A stretch of 64,000 bases of DNA, from assembly GCF_937138205.1 (NCBI RefSeq), contig NZ_CAKZOT010000045.1, forward strand, positions 62,001 through 126,000, given 5' to 3'. Origin of the DNA: an uncultured Rhodospira sp. (GTDB lineage: Bacteria; Pseudomonadota; Alphaproteobacteria; Rhodospirillales; Rhodospirillaceae). Positions 21,321-31,202 of the stretch are shown one piece after another. Within the stretch, counting starts at the first letter, position 1. Every line of letters starts with the position of its first letter. The position numbers and the translations under genes are program-made. The notes beneath the pieces are model-generated. The model searched no databases. It saw only the letters and a program-made list of their open reading frames with translations, and had not been told where the DNA came from.

Positions 21321-24300
21321 TCAGGGTCCGACGCGCGCCGCCGCTCGGCCGATGCGGCCGGTTTCGGTGCGCAACAGGTCCTCCATCTCTTCCCTCGGAA
21401 TCGGCTTGCTGAACAGATACCCCTGCACCACGTCGGCGCCTTCCTGGCGCAGATACTCGAACTGCGCCTGTGTTTCGACGCCCTCGGCGATGACGGTCAT
21501 GCCCAGGCTGTGCCCAAGGTTGATGATGGCGCGAACCAGGATGGCGTCGTTGGTGTCCGTGTCCAGGTGCTGAACGAAAGACTGATCGATCTTCAGCTTG
21601 TGCACCGGGAACCGCTTCAGATAGGCGAGGGACGAGTACCCCGTGCCGAAGTCGTCAATGGCGATCCGAAAGCCGGCGCCCGTCAACTGGTTGAGGAAGG
21701 CGACGGTGCCGACGTGGTCGGTCATCAGGACGCTTTCCGTGATCTCCAGGTCCAGAACCTCGGGCGGCAGGTCGTGGGCCTCGAGCGACTCGCGGATGCG
21801 GTCCACCAGGCCACCGTCGCGGAACTGCACCGCCGAGAGATTGACCGCCACCGGCAGGGTCGGCAGGCCGTGCGCTCGCCAGGCGTCGATATCGGCGAGG
21901 GCGCGGCGCAGGACCGCCTCGCCCAGGGGCAGGATCAGGCCGCTGTCCTCGGCGGCGCCGATGAACTGCCCGGGCGGGACGAGCCCTCGGGTCGGATGGC
22001 GCCAGCGGACCAGGGCCTCCATACCGACCAGCGTTCCGGTCATGTCATACTGCGGCTGATAGAAGTTCTCCAACTCGTCGCGGTCCAGCGCCCGGCGCAA
22101 GTCGGCCTCCAGGCCCAGTCGGATCTGGGCCTCATTGTTGATGTCATTCGAGTAGAAACGGTAGTGCTCGCCCTCATGGTGGGCCACGCGGTGCATGGCC
22201 AGGTCGGCGTTGCGGATGATCTGGTCGGGGTCGTTGCCGTCGTCCGGATACATGGCGATGCCGACCGTGGCGCGCAGGGAGACGGTGTGTCCGCCCACCT
22301 CGACCGGCGTTTCGATGATCTTCGCCACCCGGCGGGCCAGGGTTGCGGCGGCGTCGGCGCCGCCCACGACGCTTTGGATGATGGCGAACTCGTCACCGCC
22401 CATGCGGGCCACGGTGTCCACGTCCTCGGCCACGGCGGCGTTGATGCGCGAGCCGACGGTCATCAGGATCCGGTCGCCGATGTCGTGGCCCAGTGTGTCG
22501 TTGACGCGGCTGAACTTGGTCAGGTCCACGAACAGGACGGCGACAGTGCCGTCGGTGCGGCGCGCCTGCTGGACGACATGGATGAGGCGGTCTCGGAACA
22601 GCGCCCGGTTGGGCAACCGTGTCAGGGTGTCGTAGTTTGACATGTAACGGATGCGTTCCTCGGCCCGCTTGCGCTCGGTCACGTCCTCGTGCACCGCCAC
22701 GTAGTGCACGGAAACTCCGTCCGGGCCGGTGATGGGGGTGACGGTCTGGCAGACGGTGTAGAGCGTGTTGTCCTTGCGGCGTTCCACCAGTTCGCCGCGC
22801 CACACCTCGCCACGGCGGATGGTCGCCCACATGTCGGCATAGGTGGCCGCGTCCTGGTGCCCGGAAAACAGGATATGAGGCGTCTTGCCGATGATCTCGT
22901 CGGGACTGAAGCCCGAGAGGCGGCCAAACGCCTCGTTGGCCCATTCGATCCGCCCCTGATCGTCGGTGATGAACACGGCGTTGGCTGCCACCGTCATGGC
23001 GGTGGCCTGCAGCCGCAGGAACGATGAATTGCGGATCAGTTTGGTCATGATGGCCAACCGCCGAGCAATGAACTCGGCGCGCTGGCGCAGCCCGCGGTCC
23101 GAGGCATCGCCGGCCGGGTGCACCACCAGGCAGCCAAGCACCTCGTCTCCGGCCCTGAGGGCATAGGCGAACCCCGGCCGCAGACCGTCCGGGGCGACCC
23201 GGATCGGCTCGCCCGTGCCGCCGGGTTTCCGGCGGTCGCCGTCCGGCGCGTGCGGCGGGGCGGCGAACGGATGCAGCGTGGCTTGGCGGAACAGCGGTTC
23301 GATGGTTCCCGCCAAAGAGTCTGGCGGGGGACCGCCCAGGCCATCGCACAGGTCGACGGCCTCGGGACCGGCGGCGGCGGCGAGGATTGGCGTGTCACGG
23401 TCGGTCCGCAAGGCGATCCATGCCAGCGGCACGCGTTCAATGTCGGTCAGCCGATCGCAGGCGAGCCGGCACAACGCCTCGGCCGAGTCGCCGGCCAGGA
23501 CGGCCGCGTCCATGTCCCGCGAGAGATGCACCAGGCCCGTCAACAGACTCGTGCCTGACGAGGCATGGACCACCACACCCGTCATCGCCTCGCCGCTCGG
23601 TCCGGGAATGGGGAGACGGGTGATCTCCAGCCCCAGCTCGGCCCCGCCCAGCGTCCGGCCGAGACTCGATCGCGCCGTCGGCGAGGAAGGCACGCCGGTG
23701 CCCTTGCCGGGCGCGTCGGTGATCCGATGGCCGAAGTCCGGGAACAGCAGGCGTATGTCCTTGCCCAACAGCGCCGACCGGGTGCCCTCGGCGAACAGGC
23801 GGCCGGCCTCCGCGTTGGCCCAGGCGACGTGCCCGTCCGTCCCGACCACCAGCGCGGCCTGACCCATGGCCTGCATGAGGTGATCCGCCCAGCCCTCGGG
23901 CGACCGAGGGGCGATCGCGCTGTCCTGACGCGTGTGTCCCGGCAGCAACAGAACGGTCAGCCCCAGCCCGTAAAGCGCGATTTCCTCCAAGACCCCCGCC
24001 CAGGAGGTCACGGCCGCGAAGGCGGGATCGGAACCGGCGGACAGCGCATCCAGACCGATGCCAAGGGCCACCCCAGCAGCGAACACGCCGGCGGTCGCGC
24101 CGATGCCCGCGACCGCGCGGCCGCGCCGGCCAAGGGCGCGGGTGATGAGCCACGCCGCGCCGAGAAACACGCCGGCTCTGAACACGTGCAGGCAGAACAA
24201 CACTGTGGCCGTGGGGACGTCGGCGACCATCGCCGTGCCGAGCCCGCCCACCGTGATGCCGACCAGGGCCAGCAGCACGGCGTTCTGCTCGCCGCCCGGC

Positions 24301-24560
24301 CGCTGGCGCCCGGCGCCGGCCAGCACCAGCACCGGCACCAGCCCATGCAGGGCCGAGTACAGAAACACGCCGGTCTCGGTGCCCAAACCGACGGTGACGG
24401 AGACCAGCACGGCGGCGGCCTCCAACGTGAATGCCCCGGCCGTCCAACTGGCCAGCCTGTCACGGGCCGCTTCGCCCCGCCGGCCCAGCCGGAGCGCCAG
24501 GGCAAAGACCAGGGCCGTCAGCGCGGCACCAATCTGCATGAGCGGGTCTGTTGCGTCCAT
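21321..24560 (-). CDS. Membrane PAS-GGDEF-EAL protein (putative c-di-GMP turnover)
   Basis: Multiple N-terminal TM segments; PAS (FITDDQGRIEWANEAFGRLSGFSPDEIIGKTPHIL); GGDEF (ARMGGDEFAII); EAL (MEALVRWRHP...DDFGTGYSSLAYLKRFPVHKLKIDQSFV). Confidence 0.93.
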   Translation of the reverse strand: MDATDPLMQIGAALTALVFALALRLGRRGEAARDRLASWTAGAFTLEAAAVLVSVTVGLGTETGVFLYSALHGLVPVLVLAGAGRQRPGGEQNAVLLALVGITVGGLGTAMVADVPTATVLFCLHVFRAGVFLGAAWLITRALGRRGRAVAGIGATAGVFAAGVALGIGLDALSAGSDPAFAAVTSWAGVLEEIALYGLGLTVLLLPGHTRQDSAIAPRSPEGWADHLMQAMGQAALVVGTDGHVAWANAEAGRLFAEGTRSALLGKDIRLLFPDFGHRITDAPGKGTGVPSSPTARSSLGRTLGGAELGLEITRLPIPGPSGEAMTGVVVHASSGTSLLTGLVHLSRDMDAAVLAGDSAEALCRLACDRLTDIERVPLAWIALRTDRDTPILAAAAGPEAVDLCDGLGGPPPDSLAGTIEPLFRQATLHPFAAPPHAPDGDRRKPGGTGEPIRVAPDGLRPGFAYALRAGDEVLGCLVVHPAGDASDRGLRQRAEFIARRLAIMTKLIRNSSFLRLQATAMTVAANAVFITDDQGRIEWANEAFGRLSGFSPDEIIGKTPHILFSGHQDAATYADMWATIRRGEVWRGELVERRKDNTLYTVCQTVTPITGPDGVSVHYVAVHEDVTERKRAEERIRYMSNYDTLTRLPNRALFRDRLIHVVQQARRTDGTVAVLFVDLTKFSRVNDTLGHDIGDRILMTVGSRINAAVAEDVDTVARMGGDEFAIIQSVVGGADAAATLARRVAKIIETPVEVGGHTVSLRATVGIAMYPDDGNDPDQIIRNADLAMHRVAHHEGEHYRFYSNDINNEAQIRLGLEADLRRALDRDELENFYQPQYDMTGTLVGMEALVRWRHPTRGLVPPGQFIGAAEDSGLILPLGEAVLRRALADIDAWRAHGLPTLPVAVNLSAVQFRDGGLVDRIRESLEAHDLPPEVLDLEITESVLMTDHVGTVAFLNQLTGAGFRIAIDDFGTGYSSLAYLKRFPVHKLKIDQSFVQHLDTDTNDAILVRAIINLGHSLGMTVIAEGVETQAQFEYLRQEGADVVQGYLFSKPIPREEMEDLLRTETGRIGRAAARVGP

Positions 24561-25101
24561 CGGGCTGAGGCCCCAAAACAGTGCAATTGTGCAGGCGGTT
24601 CCCGCCGACCGGCTTGGGTGGCGACGGTATTCTATCATCGAGGATGCAGTGTTTCGCCAGCCCTGTCGCGATGCTGAGTCTTGGTCCCTGAAAAACGGGC
24701 TGTGCCGACGGCATCCCCCGCGCTCGTACCCTGTTTGACTAGAGTGCGGCGGTTAAGCTTTCGTTGCCATGCCTCAGCTTTGTTTTGATGCCGTTACGGA
24801 TGTTCAAGCTTTCTAAACCTTCTCCGGGCAATATCCGCGCTTGCGTGTCGCGGCCCAAGACGTGTTAAGGTGCCGCCCGATCCGTTGGTAGTCTCGTCGA
24901 GAGGGCGGTCTGTGGACGGTCCTTCGTGAACGAGGTCATCAGGGATCCCGCCGGGGCAATGCGAAGCTGTTGCAGCCTGGGTGTTAGGTCAGGGAACACC
25001 GGACGCAAGCGGTCATCTGTGGGGCCGTCTTGGCGGTTCGCAGGATTTTCGTTCGGTGCCAACAAATTGATCCAGTTTTTTCGTTCTGGGATCCTGTCTT
25101 A

Positions 25102-25941
25102 ATGTCCATCGCTACGATCCTCGGCGTTATCTTCGGCTTCGGTCTGTTCGTCGGCTCGATCATTCTGAGCACGGACAACGTCTTTATCTTTCTCAATTTG
25201 CCCAGCTTCATCATGGTGTTGGGCGGGACGCTGGCGGCCACCTTCATTTCCTTCGAACCGCGCTTCGTCGTCCATTCCCTGCGGACGATGGCGGGCATCC
25301 TGCTGGCCCACGAGGTCGGCCGCGCCATCCTGACGCACGAGGTGGGACGTGTGATCCGCTGGGGCTATGTGATCCAGAAGGGCGGCCTGGCCGGCCTGGA
25401 AACCGATGCCGCACGGGCGCGCAAGATCGACCGCTTCCTCAGTTACGGGATCGACCTGGTGATCACCGGCTACACCGGTCAGGAAGTGCGGGAGATTCTG
25501 GCCAACACGGTCGAGACCACGTTCCAGCGCAACACGGTCTATTCCGACATCCTGCGCAACATGGGCGCGACATCGCCGGCGTTCGGCATGATCGGGACGC
25601 TGGTCGGCCTGATCATCATGCTCGACAAGATGGGCGAGGATCCGGCCTCGCTGGGACCAGGCATGGCGGTGGCCCTGGTGACCACGCTCTACGGCGTGTT
25701 GGCGGCCCGTCTGATCTTCCTGCCCGCCGCCAACAAGGTGCAGCAGCGCGAGGAGATCGTGCGCTTCCGCAACTACTTGCTGGCCGAAGGGCTGGCGTTG
25801 CTGGCGGAACGCAAGAGCCCGCGCTACATCCAGGACAAGATGAACAGCTACCTGGATCCGGCCCTGCACTTCAGCATCGACAGCATGATGCGCGGTCGGC
25901 CGGAGGTCGCGAAACCCACGAACGGTCCGTCCGAGGCGTAA
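25102..25941 (+). CDS. motA: MotA/PomA-like flagellar motor stator protein
   Basis: LPSFIMVLGGTLAATFISF...ILRNMGATSPAFGMIGTLVGLIIML...LGPGMAVALVTTLYGVLAARLIFLPAANK. Confidence 0.9.
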   Translation: MSIATILGVIFGFGLFVGSIILSTDNVFIFLNLPSFIMVLGGTLAATFISFEPRFVVHSLRTMAGILLAHEVGRAILTHEVGRVIRWGYVIQKGGLAGLETDAARARKIDRFLSYGIDLVITGYTGQEVREILANTVETTFQRNTVYSDILRNMGATSPAFGMIGTLVGLIIMLDKMGEDPASLGPGMAVALVTTLYGVLAARLIFLPAANKVQQREEIVRFRNYLLAEGLALLAERKSPRYIQDKMNSYLDPALHFSIDSMMRGRPEVAKPTNGPSEA

Positions 25942-26001
25942 GGGCGGCACCGCGGCCGTCCGCTCACGGCGGGGCCGGGGTCCGGGCGGTTGGAGGTGTT
26001 C

Positions 26002-26679
26002 ATGTTCGAGAACCTGGGCCAAAGCTGGACTCGGAAGGCCCCGCGCCGGGACGAGGACAACGACTGGGTCACCACCTTCGCCGACATGGCGACGCTGCTG
26101 CTCGCGTTCTTCATCCTGCTGGCCGCCATCTCCAAGGTGGACCCGATCCTGTTCGAACAGGTCAAGGCCGGCATGGCCAAGGGCATCGGCAAGCGCGAGA
26201 TCGAACGCCCGATCGAGTCGCTGCGCCAGGACATCGAGTCGGCCGTGAACCTGATGAAGGTCGACGACGCCGTGGCGGTGGGCCAGGACCAGCAGGGCCT
26301 GGTGATCGAGTTCGCCAGTGCCGCGTTCTATAATCGCGGCGAGGCCGAGGTCCGGCCTGAGGCGGTTCCGGTGTTCGAGCGCATCGCCAACACCCTGCGG
26401 TCGCCCAAGTATCGGAACTTCCAGATCGAAGTGCAGGGGCACACCGACGACACGCCCATCAGCTCGCGGCGCTTTCCGTCGAACTGGGAGCTATCATCGG
26501 CCCGGGCCTCGGGTGTGGTGCGGGTGCTCGAGGACCAGGGCGTGGCCGACCAGCGCATGAGGGCGATCGGCTTCGCGCATACGGCGCCGAAGGTTCCGAA
26601 CCGGGGGCCGGACGGAAGCCCGCTCGCCAACAACCAGGAAATCAACCGGCGGGTGGCGATCCGCGTGATGCCGCGCTGA
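26002..26679 (+). CDS. motB: MotB/PomB-like stator protein with OmpA domain
   Basis: DWVTTFADMATLLLAFFILLAAIS (plug/TM with Asp) and OmpA-like FQIEVQGHTDDTPISSRRFPSNWELSSARASGVVRVL. Confidence 0.9.
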   Translation: MFENLGQSWTRKAPRRDEDNDWVTTFADMATLLLAFFILLAAISKVDPILFEQVKAGMAKGIGKREIERPIESLRQDIESAVNLMKVDDAVAVGQDQQGLVIEFASAAFYNRGEAEVRPEAVPVFERIANTLRSPKYRNFQIEVQGHTDDTPISSRRFPSNWELSSARASGVVRVLEDQGVADQRMRAIGFAHTAPKVPNRGPDGSPLANNQEINRRVAIRVMPR

Positions 26680-26690
26680 CGGCGGGGTCG

Positions 26691-27368
26691 CTATGGGGCC
26701 AGCCGTTCCAGGGCGTCCAAATCGCCGTCCACCAGTGTCGGAATGGCGGCGATGACGCGGTTCGCCGGCCAGGTCCACCACGCCAGATCGAGCAGCCGAG
26801 AAACGATCGCCGGCTCAAAGCGGAACCGGATGACGCGGGAGGGGTTGCCGGCCACGACCGCATAGGGCGGCACCGAGTCGTGGACCACCGCGCGGGCCGC
26901 CACCACGGCGCCGTCGCCCACCGTTACGCCGGGCAGGATCAGGCTCTCATAGCCCAGCCAGACATCGTTGCCGATGACGGTGTCGCCCTTGTTCGGAAAT
27001 GGCACGTCGGCCAGCGGCATCGCTTCCGCCCAGGCGCCGCCCATGATCGGGAATGGGTAGGTGCTCGGCCCGGCCATGGTGTGCGCGGCACTGGCCATGA
27101 CGAAGGTCGTCCCGTGGGCCAGGGCGCAGAACTTGCCGATCACCAGCCGTTCCGGCGAAAACGGAAAATGGTAGCGCACGTTGCGGCTGAAGAAGCGGGT
27201 CGGGTCCTCGAAATCGTGATAGTAGCTGTACGCGCCGACCTCGGTCGGTCCCGCGCCCTCGGCCGGCGGATGCGCCGCGAGCAACGGGCGCAGGAAAACG
27301 ACGCCGGCACGCCGATCAATGGGGTGCAGGCGGTCGGGATCGGGCGGCAGGCTCGGCGTGACGGGCAT
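26691..27368 (-). CDS. CatB-like hexapeptide-repeat O-acetyltransferase
   Basis: GKFCALAHGTTFVMASAAHTMAGPSTYPFPIMGG...GDTVIGNDVWLGYESLILPGVTVGDGAVVAARAVV. Confidence 0.88.
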   Translation of the reverse strand: MPVTPSLPPDPDRLHPIDRRAGVVFLRPLLAAHPPAEGAGPTEVGAYSYYHDFEDPTRFFSRNVRYHFPFSPERLVIGKFCALAHGTTFVMASAAHTMAGPSTYPFPIMGGAWAEAMPLADVPFPNKGDTVIGNDVWLGYESLILPGVTVGDGAVVAARAVVHDSVPPYAVVAGNPSRVIRFRFEPAIVSRLLDLAWWTWPANRVIAAIPTLVDGDLDALERLAP

Positions 27369-27404
27369 GGGGGGACTCCACCGCCAAGTTTTCTGGACCG
27401 GAGA

Positions 27405-28232
27405 TCAGGGCCGCAAGGTCACTTCCATGCCGTCGCGCGCCACCAGCGCCGGGGGCCAGTGCCGGCGGACTTCGTCCTCCAGGCGTTCCATGACCGAGTC
27501 CGTGTGGTCCGGATCATGATGGAACACGGCCAGTTGGCGCGCGCCGGCCGCCTGGCACAGACGCACCCCCTCCTGCCACGTCGAATGGCCCCAGCCGATC
27601 CGCTCGGCGAATTCCTCGTCCGTATAGGTGCAGTCGTAGATGACGAGATCGGCGCCGTCGATCAGGCCTAGCACGTTTTCGTCGGGATGGCCCGGTCGGT
27701 GCTCTGTATCAGTGATATAGCAGATGGCCAGTCCGTCGTACTCCAGGCGGTAGCCCGTGGCCTCGTTCGGATGGTTCAACGGCGCCGTGCGCACGTGCAC
27801 GGCGTCCTCGATCACGAACGATTCGCGCGGCTTGAAGTCCCGAAAGGTGATGTGGGCGCGCAGGGCGTCCAGCGGTACCGGAAACATGGGGTCCGACATG
27901 TGGCTCGAGAACAGGCGCCGGATGCCGCCGTTGTCCGCCACGTGTCCGGCCATGATGTCGAGCGTGAAGTCGGCCCGATGCGCGGGGGCGAAGAACGGAA
28001 AGCCGATGATGTGGTCCCAGTGCGTGTGCGTCATGAGCAGCGTGGCATGGGTCACGCCCCGTGCGTTGAGCGACTGCCCCAGGCCGCGCAGGCCGGTTCC
28101 GGCGTCGAACACAATGTGCCGTCCGTCGAGATGCACCTCGACGCAGCTCGTGTTGCCGCCGTACACGACATGGTCGGGAGACGGGCAGGGAATGCTACCG
28201 CGGACGCCCCAGAACTTTACCCAGCACGCCAT
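27405..28232 (-). CDS. MBL-fold metallo-hydrolase
   Basis: VKFWGVRGSIPCPSPDHVVYGGNTSCVEV...MTHTHWDHIIGFPFF. Confidence 0.9.
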   Translation of the reverse strand: MACWVKFWGVRGSIPCPSPDHVVYGGNTSCVEVHLDGRHIVFDAGTGLRGLGQSLNARGVTHATLLMTHTHWDHIIGFPFFAPAHRADFTLDIMAGHVADNGGIRRLFSSHMSDPMFPVPLDALRAHITFRDFKPRESFVIEDAVHVRTAPLNHPNEATGYRLEYDGLAICYITDTEHRPGHPDENVLGLIDGADLVIYDCTYTDEEFAERIGWGHSTWQEGVRLCQAAGARQLAVFHHDPDHTDSVMERLEDEVRRHWPPALVARDGMEVTLRP

Positions 28233-28365
28233 GGCCCGAGTTCAACTCCTCCCAATGGTCACTCTCGCCCCCGGCGGCTCAACCGAAGGCATTCCAGTTG
28301 CAGACTATGCCAGACGCGCCACGGCTTCGAGCCTTTTTCCGCCATCGAGCCGGTGTTGTCGAGCC

Positions 28366-29115
28366 TCATGACCCGCCCCGGCGCGGCGGGCGGATCGTGA
28401 CCGCGTCCCCCTGCCGCACCCCCAGGGCTTCGCTCGCCCGCCCCTGGTTGACGGCCAGTTCCGCCAAGCCGTTGGCGTTCTCGTACCAGAAGGCCTGGCC
28501 GACGGGAACGTCCGAGAACGTGCGGGCGCGGCGCGCCGGGCGCCCGTGGGCGATGATGTCCGTCCCGGCCTCCAGGCCGGCGGCCCTGACCCCGGTCATG
28601 GCGTTGCCGTAGCGATCGATGTAGACGATGCGCGGCAGATCGTCGGGCCAGTCCGGCCGGTCGACGTGCCCCGGCCCACTGGCTAGCGCCGGGTCGGGTC
28701 GCTCGCCGCGTCCCAGTCGCGCGGCGGCGGGCGCGAACAGGTCGCGGCCGTGAAAGCTGGCGCTGATGGGGCCGTCCGCCGCGAACACCGGAAAGGCCCG
28801 CGCCTTCGCGGCCCGTCGCGCCACCAGGGCGAACAGGCCGTTGTCCGGCCCCACGTACCAGCGGTCGTCGGCGCACAGCATCACGGTGCCTCGCTGCGAG
28901 CCGACGCCCGGATCGACCACGCCCAGCACGATCGTGCCGGGGGGCAGCGTCGGTGCCAACGCGGCCAGCAGGTAGGCCGAGGCCATGGGATCGAACATCG
29001 GCGCGTCGGCGCACAGATCGACCACCGGGACCCCCGGCGCGTCCCGATGCAGGACCGCCTTCACCTGCCCGGTATAGGGTCCCTCCAGCCCGAAATCCGT
29101 GAACAGCGCGAACAC
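28366..29115 (-). CDS. SAM hydroxide adenosyltransferase (DUF62 / duf-62) family protein
   Basis: VFALFTDFGLEGPYTGQVKAVL...TIVLGVVDPGVGSQRGTVMLCADDRWYVGPDNGLFALV...YIDRYGNAMTGV. Start assumed at GTG 29115. Confidence 0.9.
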   Translation of the reverse strand: MFALFTDFGLEGPYTGQVKAVLHRDAPGVPVVDLCADAPMFDPMASAYLLAALAPTLPPGTIVLGVVDPGVGSQRGTVMLCADDRWYVGPDNGLFALVARRAAKARAFPVFAADGPISASFHGRDLFAPAAARLGRGERPDPALASGPGHVDRPDWPDDLPRIVYIDRYGNAMTGVRAAGLEAGTDIIAHGRPARRARTFSDVPVGQAFWYENANGLAELAVNQGRASEALGVRQGDAVTIRPPRRGGS

Positions 29116-29385
29116 CTTCCGCCACCTCAACCGCCGCCTCCGTGTCGGCGCAACTCTCGCGCAGACGTCGGGCCACTGCAACACCAACCCAAATACCCGA
29201 CGGAAATGATCCTTTCGTTTCAGGGCATCTTGGTCTACTCATGAGTCCTTCTGGGGTGCCCGGCCCGGCGCGACGACCGCGTCCGGGCGGTGGACCCGGT
29301 TCCCTGGGGGGCCGGACCGTGCGAGGGTACCAGCCCCAGGGGTCCCGTCCGAACAATCAAGGACAGACGAGGGAGATAACGTCTC

Positions 29386-30489
29386 ATGAAACGCCGCGAG
29401 TTTCTGTCCGGCGCCGCCGTCGCCGGCGCCGGTGCCGCCGCTGCCTCCACGCTGGCCACGCCCGCCATCGCTCAGGACAGGCGCGAACTGAAGATGGTCA
29501 CCACATGGCCGAAGAACTTCCCCGGGCTGGGCACCAGCGCGGAGCGGCTGGCGCAACGCATCACCGCCATGTCCGGTGGTCGCCTGACGGTGAAGGTGTT
29601 CGCGGCCGGCGAACTGGTGCCACCGTTCGAGGCGTTTGACGCCGTGTCTTCCGGGACCGCCGAACTGTACCACGGCGCCGAGTACTACTGGCAGGGCAAG
29701 TCCAAGGCGTTCAACTTCTTCGCCGCCGTGCCGTTCGGCCTGACGGCCACCGAGATGAGTTCCTGGATCCATCACGCCGGCGGTCAGGCGCTGTGGGACG
29801 AGTTGTCGGCCGGCTTCAACATCAAGCCGATGATGGTGGCCAACACCGGCGTCCAGATGGGCGGTTGGTTCAACAAGGAAATCAACAGCCTGGAAGACTA
29901 CAAGGGCCTCAAGATCCGGATGCCCGGCCTGGGTGGCGAGGTTCTGCGCCGCATCGGCGCGGCCGCCGTGTCGTTGCCCGGCGGCGAGATCTTCCCGGCC
30001 CTGCAGTCCGGCGCCATCGACGCCACCGAGTGGGTCGGCCCCTGGAACGACCTCGCGTTCGGCTTCTACAAGGTCGCCAAGTACTACTACTATCCCGGTT
30101 TCCACGAGCCGGGCACGACCCTGTCCGGCGGCGTCAACCTGGACGTCTGGAACAGCCTGAGCGATGAGGACAAGGCCATTATCGAGGCCGCCGCCACCGC
30201 CGAGAACGACTACTCCCTGGCCGAGTTCAACGCCCGCAACGGCGACGCGCTGGACACACTGGTCAACGAACACGGCGTCGAGCTGCGCAAGTTCTCCAAC
30301 GACGTCATGACGGCCATCGGTACCGCCGCCGGCGAGGTTGTCGCCGAGGTGGCCGCCGAGGATCCGATGACGCAGAAGGTCTACGACTCGTTCATCGACT
30401 TCCGCGCCAAGGCCATGGGCTGGGCGCGGATCGCCGACCAGGCGTACTGGAACGCCCGCGAGTTGCCGTATGAGTACACCAAGGGCTGA
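29386..30489 (+). CDS. TRAP transporter substrate-binding protein (DctP, TakP-like)
   Basis: Tat-like signal MKRREFLSGAAVAGAGAAAASTLATPAIAQ; NTGVQMGGWFNKEINSLEDYKGLKIRMPGLGGEVLRR...AIDATEWVGPWND. Confidence 0.92.
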   Translation: MKRREFLSGAAVAGAGAAAASTLATPAIAQDRRELKMVTTWPKNFPGLGTSAERLAQRITAMSGGRLTVKVFAAGELVPPFEAFDAVSSGTAELYHGAEYYWQGKSKAFNFFAAVPFGLTATEMSSWIHHAGGQALWDELSAGFNIKPMMVANTGVQMGGWFNKEINSLEDYKGLKIRMPGLGGEVLRRIGAAAVSLPGGEIFPALQSGAIDATEWVGPWNDLAFGFYKVAKYYYYPGFHEPGTTLSGGVNLDVWNSLSDEDKAIIEAAATAENDYSLAEFNARNGDALDTLVNEHGVELRKFSNDVMTAIGTAAGEVVAEVAAEDPMTQKVYDSFIDFRAKAMGWARIADQAYWNARELPYEYTKG

Positions 30490-30656
30490 CGTGCCGGGTC
30501 GCGGGGTGTGCCCCGTGTCCCAGCGTGCCCTGACCGGCGGCGCGTGCCCACACCCTTCCTGGGGTGATGGGGCGCGCCGCCGCCCATTTCGGGCGGGCGC
30601 CAGCAGGAGGCGTAACCGCTTCTGGCTCCTCCCATTTGTCGTAGCAGGGAGAAATC

Positions 30657-31202
30657 GTGGTGTCGTCGCTCGCCGCGTTGGCCCGCGCCCTTGACGCGTT
30701 CAGCCGCTTTGTCGGGCACACCACCGCCTGGCTGGCGCTGATCATGGTGCTCGTGCAGTTCCTGGTGGTCGTGCTGCGTTACGTGTTCGGGCTCGGCTTC
30801 ATCTGGATGCAGGAAAGCATCGTCTACATGCACGGCCTGCTGTTCATGGTCGGCGCGGGGTACACGCTGTTGATGGACGGCCACGTCCGGGTGGACGTGT
30901 TCTATCGAGAGGCGTCGCCGCGCCGCCAGGCGATCGTCAATCTGGTGGGTAGCCTGCTGTTCCTGGTCCCGTTCTGCGCGCTGATCCTGTGGGTTTCCTG
31001 GGACTACGTCATGAACGCCTGGAGGGTCATGGAGGGGTCGAAGGAAACCAGCGGCGTTCAGGGCATCTACCTGCTCAAGACCGTGATCCTGGTGTTTGCC
31101 GGTCTGGTCCTCCTACAGGGCCTGTCGCTGATCCTCCGGTCGGTGTTGACCCTCGCCGGAGTCGAGGCCGATGGCGCGGCCGAGCAGGAGGCAGCCCGAT
31201 GA
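30657..31202 (+). CDS. TRAP transporter small permease (DctQ)
   Basis: Four hydrophobic segments, FIWMQESIVYMHGLLFMVGAGYTLLMDGHVRVDVFY; between DctP and DctM. Confidence 0.93.
   Translation: MVSSLAALARALDAFSRFVGHTTAWLALIMVLVQFLVVVLRYVFGLGFIWMQESIVYMHGLLFMVGAGYTLLMDGHVRVDVFYREASPRRQAIVNLVGSLLFLVPFCALILWVSWDYVMNAWRVMEGSKETSGVQGIYLLKTVILVFAGLVLLQGLSLILRSVLTLAGVEADGAAEQEAAR

Noticed and set aside
26691-27368. Antibiotic-resistance acetyltransferase (Cat/Vat) call
   Set aside because: Hexapeptide CatB-like family membership is clear, but many members act on other substrates; resistance cannot be inferred.
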